Assembly (NCBI GenBank): GCA_041591915.1
Contig: JBFHRB010000042.1
Location: forward strand, 1 to 16,087
Length of the DNA stretch: 16,087 nt
Reading direction: 5' to 3'
Source of the DNA: JBFHRB01 sp041591915
Lineage (GTDB): Bacteria > Actinomycetota > Nitriliruptoria > Nitriliruptorales > Nitriliruptoraceae
Part shown: positions 14,051 to 16,087 of the stretch, piece after piece
How positions within the stretch are numbered: the stretch's first letter is position 1
Layout of the letters: each line of letters begins with the position of its first letter
Made by a program: the position numbers and the translations under genes
Notes under the pieces: generated by a model
What the model was told of the DNA's origin: nothing
Database searches by the model: none
What the model saw: only the letters and a program-made list of their open reading frames with translations

Positions 14051-14302
14051 ATGTCGACCAAGAAGGGCGGCGGCTCGTCCAACAACGGCCGCGATTCCAA
14101 CGCCAAGCGCCTCGGCGTCAAGAAGTACGGCGGTGAGTCCGTCGTGGCCGGCAACATCCTCGTCCGCCAGCGCGGCACGAAGATCCACCCCGGCGAGAAC
14201 GTGGGCCGTGGCGGCGACGACACGCTGTTCGCGCTGACCGACGGCAACGTCAGCTACCGCAAGTCCGGCGACCGGACGTTCGCGGACATCATCCCGGGCT
14301 GA
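14051..14302 (+). CDS. rpmA: 50S ribosomal protein L27
   Basis: L27 sits at the peptidyl transferase centre, its flexible N-terminus reaching toward the tRNA acceptor ends. The 83-residue product begins MSTKKGGGSSNNGRDSNAKR, matching the family form that starts directly at the functional tail. It has no Firmicutes-type N-terminal extension to be clipped off, which agrees with the absence of a Prp cysteine protease gene between rplU and rpmA. The rest (GVKKYGGE, GNILVRQRGTKIHPGENVGRGGDDTLFAL) is typical. The ATG follows a perfect GAGGAGG at 6 bases. It is the last gene of the rplU-rpmA unit before a strong hairpin. Confidence 0.98.
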   Translation: MSTKKGGGSSNNGRDSNAKRLGVKKYGGESVVAGNILVRQRGTKIHPGENVGRGGDDTLFALTDGNVSYRKSGDRTFADIIPG

Positions 14303-14350
14303 CCACACCGCACCGGCGTCGCCGGCCTCGATCCAGGCGCACCAGATTCG

Positions 14351-14376
14351 ACAGGGCGGCCGGTGGCCGCCCTGTT
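14351..14376. terminator. Strong terminator-like hairpin after rpmA
   Basis: ACAGGGCGGCC (14351-14361) pairs perfectly over 11 bases with GGCCGCCCTGT (14365-14375) across a GGT loop. It lies 49 bases after the rpmA stop and 45 bases before obgE. The following bases (TCGCCTGT) are not a proper T-tract, as is common in high-GC actinobacteria. It is the strongest inverted repeat in the window and probably ends or attenuates the rplU-rpmA transcript. The rest of the 118-base gap shows no clear promoter for obgE. Confidence 0.65.
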
Positions 14377-14420
14377 CGCCTGTCCGGGTCCTCCTCCCCG
14401 GCCGTGTCAGGATCGTCGTC

Positions 14421-15890
14421 ATGGAAGCCATCGAGTTCGTCGACGAGTGCACCGTCCACGTGCGTGGCGGGCACGGTGGCAACGGCGTGGTCGCGTTCCG
14501 GCGCGAGTCGCACGTCCCGCTCGGTGGTCCCGCCGGCGGTGACGGCGGCCGGGGTGGCAACGTCGTCTTCGTGGCCGACACCAACACCTCCTCACTGCTC
14601 GACCTGCACCGGCGTCCGCACCGTCGTGCGCAGAACGGCGTGCACGGTGAGGGCATGAAGCGCACCGGCGCGGATGGCGATGACCTGGTCATCGACGTCC
14701 CGGTCGGCACGGTCGTGCGAGACCACGAGACGGGCACCGTGCTGGCCGACCTCGCGGCGCCCGGAGCGACCCACATCGCGTCCCACGGGGGCCGCGGGGG
14801 CCGGGGCAACGCGTCGTTCGTGAACCGGTTCCGCAAGGCCCCGCGCTTCGCCGAGTACGGCGAGCAGGTCGAGGAGCGACTCCTCCGACTCGAGCTCAAG
14901 CTCATCGCCGACGTGGGCCTCGTCGGCTTCCCGTCGGCCGGCAAGAGCTCGTTGATCGCGCACCTCTCGGCGGCGAAGCCCAAGATCGCCGCCTACCCGT
15001 TCACGACCCTCACGCCGAACCTCGGCGTGGTCCGTGCCGGTGACGTCGACTTCGTCATGGCCGACGTCCCGGGACTCGTGCCGGGCGCCTCGGAGGGCAA
15101 GGGCCTCGGCCACCAGTTCCTGCGTCACATCGAACGCTGTGCCGTGCTCCTCCACGTCCTCGACACGGTCCCGTTCGAGTCCGACCGTGACCCCGTCTCC
15201 GATCTCGACGCGCTGCTCGACGAGTTGCGCGAGCACGACCCGAAGCTGCTCGAGCGCCGGCAGGTCGTCGCGCTCAACAAGGTCGACCTCCCCGACGGCG
15301 TCGCCATGGCCGAGCTGATCCGCCCCGCCCTGGAGGAGCGGGGCTACGAGGTCTTCGAGATCAGTGCCGTGTCCGGCGCCGGGCTCGACCCGCTGCGGTT
15401 CCGGCTCGGCGCCCTCGTGCAGGAGGAACGCGCCACGCGCGCGGTGGACCTCGAGGTCGCCGCACCGACCGAGGTCGTCATCACGCTGCGAGAGGACCCG
15501 CGTCACTTCGAGGTCGAGCAGGACGACGACGGCCGCTACCACGTGCGGAGCCCTCGGTTCGACCGCTGGGTGCAGATGCTCCCGCTCGACAACACCCAGG
15601 CCGTGCGGCACCTCCAGGGGCGTCTGCGCCGCGCCGGTGTCGAGCGGCGACTGGTCGAGGCCGGGGCCCGCGAGGGCGACGAGATCGTGATCGGCGGGCT
15701 CGTCTTCGAGTTCGATCCCGAGCTCGAGGACCTGCCCGCAGAGGAGCGCGAGGCCATCCTCGCCGGCGAGCTCGACCCCGAGGCGGACGAGGGCTGGATC
15801 GAGGACGACGAGGCCGAGGACTGGGGCGACGACCTCGACGACGATCTCGAGGCCGACCTGGACGAGGACGACGTGGAGGCCGGGGCGTGA
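14421..15890 (+). CDS. obgE: Obg GTPase (CgtA), ribosome assembly and stress GTPase
   Basis: Obg is an essential GTPase that binds the 50S subunit during its late assembly and links it to the stringent response. The 489-residue product has the glycine-rich Obg fold at about 1-158 (GGHGGNG, GGPAGGDGGRGGNV). The GTPase domain carries G1 G169-F-P-S-A-G-K-S176, G2 around T195-T196, G3 D215-V-P-G218, G4 N286-K-V-D289 and G5 S315-A-V. An OCT domain follows at about 345-430, then an acidic tail of about 50 Asp/Glu-rich residues. ATG at 14421 has AGGA (14409-14412) upstream. Its stop overlaps the proB start (GTGA). Co-location with L21 and L27 is the widespread bacterial order. Confidence 0.97.
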   Translation: MEAIEFVDECTVHVRGGHGGNGVVAFRRESHVPLGGPAGGDGGRGGNVVFVADTNTSSLLDLHRRPHRRAQNGVHGEGMKRTGADGDDLVIDVPVGTVVRDHETGTVLADLAAPGATHIASHGGRGGRGNASFVNRFRKAPRFAEYGEQVEERLLRLELKLIADVGLVGFPSAGKSSLIAHLSAAKPKIAAYPFTTLTPNLGVVRAGDVDFVMADVPGLVPGASEGKGLGHQFLRHIERCAVLLHVLDTVPFESDRDPVSDLDALLDELREHDPKLLERRQVVALNKVDLPDGVAMAELIRPALEERGYEVFEISAVSGAGLDPLRFRLGALVQEERATRAVDLEVAAPTEVVITLREDPRHFEVEQDDDGRYHVRSPRFDRWVQMLPLDNTQAVRHLQGRLRRAGVERRLVEAGAREGDEIVIGGLVFEFDPELEDLPAEEREAILAGELDPEADEGWIEDDEAEDWGDDLDDDLEADLDEDDVEAGA

Positions 15891-16087
15891 GCGACCGCCG
15901 CTTCGCGAGGCCGCGGCTGGCCGTGGTGAAGATCGGCTCCTCCAGCCTGCGAGGACCCGACGGCCGGCTCGACCGTGAACAGGTCGCGCGCCTGTCCGAG
16001 CAGGTCTGGCAGGCCCGGCAGGCCGGCACCCGCATCGTCCTCGTGTCCTCCGGCGCGGTCGCGGCCGGGCTCGGACCGCTGGGACTC
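15887..16087 (+). CDS. proB: Glutamate 5-kinase, N-terminal part (cut by window end)
   Basis: Glutamate 5-kinase phosphorylates L-glutamate in the first step of proline synthesis. The first 67 codons are present, in a complete frame to the window edge. The amino acid kinase start is clear: RLAVVKIGSSSL (nucleotide-binding Lys and Gly-Ser) and, later, RIVLVSSGAVAAGLGPLGL, both characteristic of ProB. The GTG start overlaps the obgE stop (GTGA), with GGAGG (15875-15879) 7 bases upstream, so the two are probably co-translated. obgE-proB is a frequent actinobacterial arrangement, usually followed by proA. The C-terminal portion, including any PUA domain, lies outside the window. Confidence 0.93.
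   Translation, partial: MSDRRFARPRLAVVKIGSSSLRGPDGRLDREQVARLSEQVWQARQAGTRIVLVSSGAVAAGLGPLGL

Noticed and set aside
1..16087. Mobile elements, phage genes, CRISPR arrays, tRNA or rRNA genes, defence islands
   Set aside because: All intergenic gaps were read; none holds repeats with regular spacers, terminal inverted repeats, transposase-like frames or a tRNA-like T-loop. The region is core chromosome.

Overview
The window is about 16 kb of very GC-rich, densely packed chromosomal DNA. All recognisable genes lie on the + strand, with ATG, GTG and TTG starts and repeated start/stop overlaps. GC content, gene order (mreBCD, mrdA-rodA, the B12-type radical SAM gene pair, RNase E/G, L21-L27-Obg, proB) and protein sequences fit a high-GC Gram-positive of the Actinomycetota. 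The mix of a rod-shape cluster with a radical SAM/DUF2344 pair suggests a deep-branching class (for example near Nitriliruptoria or Euzebya), but that placement is inference only. No mobile element, CRISPR array, tRNA or rRNA is visible.

Layout. (1) 106-648: a short RadC-like JAMM-domain protein that lacks the usual helix-hairpin-helix N-terminus. (2) 846-6690: the cell-elongation (rod) cluster mreB, mreC, mreD, mrdA (PBP2) and rodA. A candidate promoter precedes mreB and another lies in the mreD-mrdA gap. MreB filaments, the MreC/MreD bridge, and the RodA polymerase with its PBP2 transpeptidase together build the lateral wall. (3) 6895-11628: a tight three-gene unit of a TIGR03960-type radical SAM protein, its TIGR03936/DUF2344 partner and an RNase E/G with a long disordered N-terminus. 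The first two are a conserved pair of unknown function. (4) 11716-13482: a divergent aldehyde dehydrogenase superfamily gene with a TTG start and its own likely promoter, placed between RNase E/G and the ribosomal genes. (5) 13727-14302: rplU and rpmA (L21, L27) behind a clear -35/-10 promoter and a structured leader of about 160 nt, closed by a strong hairpin. (6) 14421-15890: obgE, overlapping the start of proB, which runs off the window end.

Themes. A hexamer of the form TAC(C/G)NT lies upstream of five genes or operons and looks like this genome's -10 element. In three cases an inverted repeat begins close to the predicted transcription start. The biologically most open part is the radical SAM/DUF2344/RNase E/G unit beside ribosome assembly genes, which suggests an RNA- or ribosome-related role. 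Noncoding gaps are all below 250 bases, and the longer ones are described individually.
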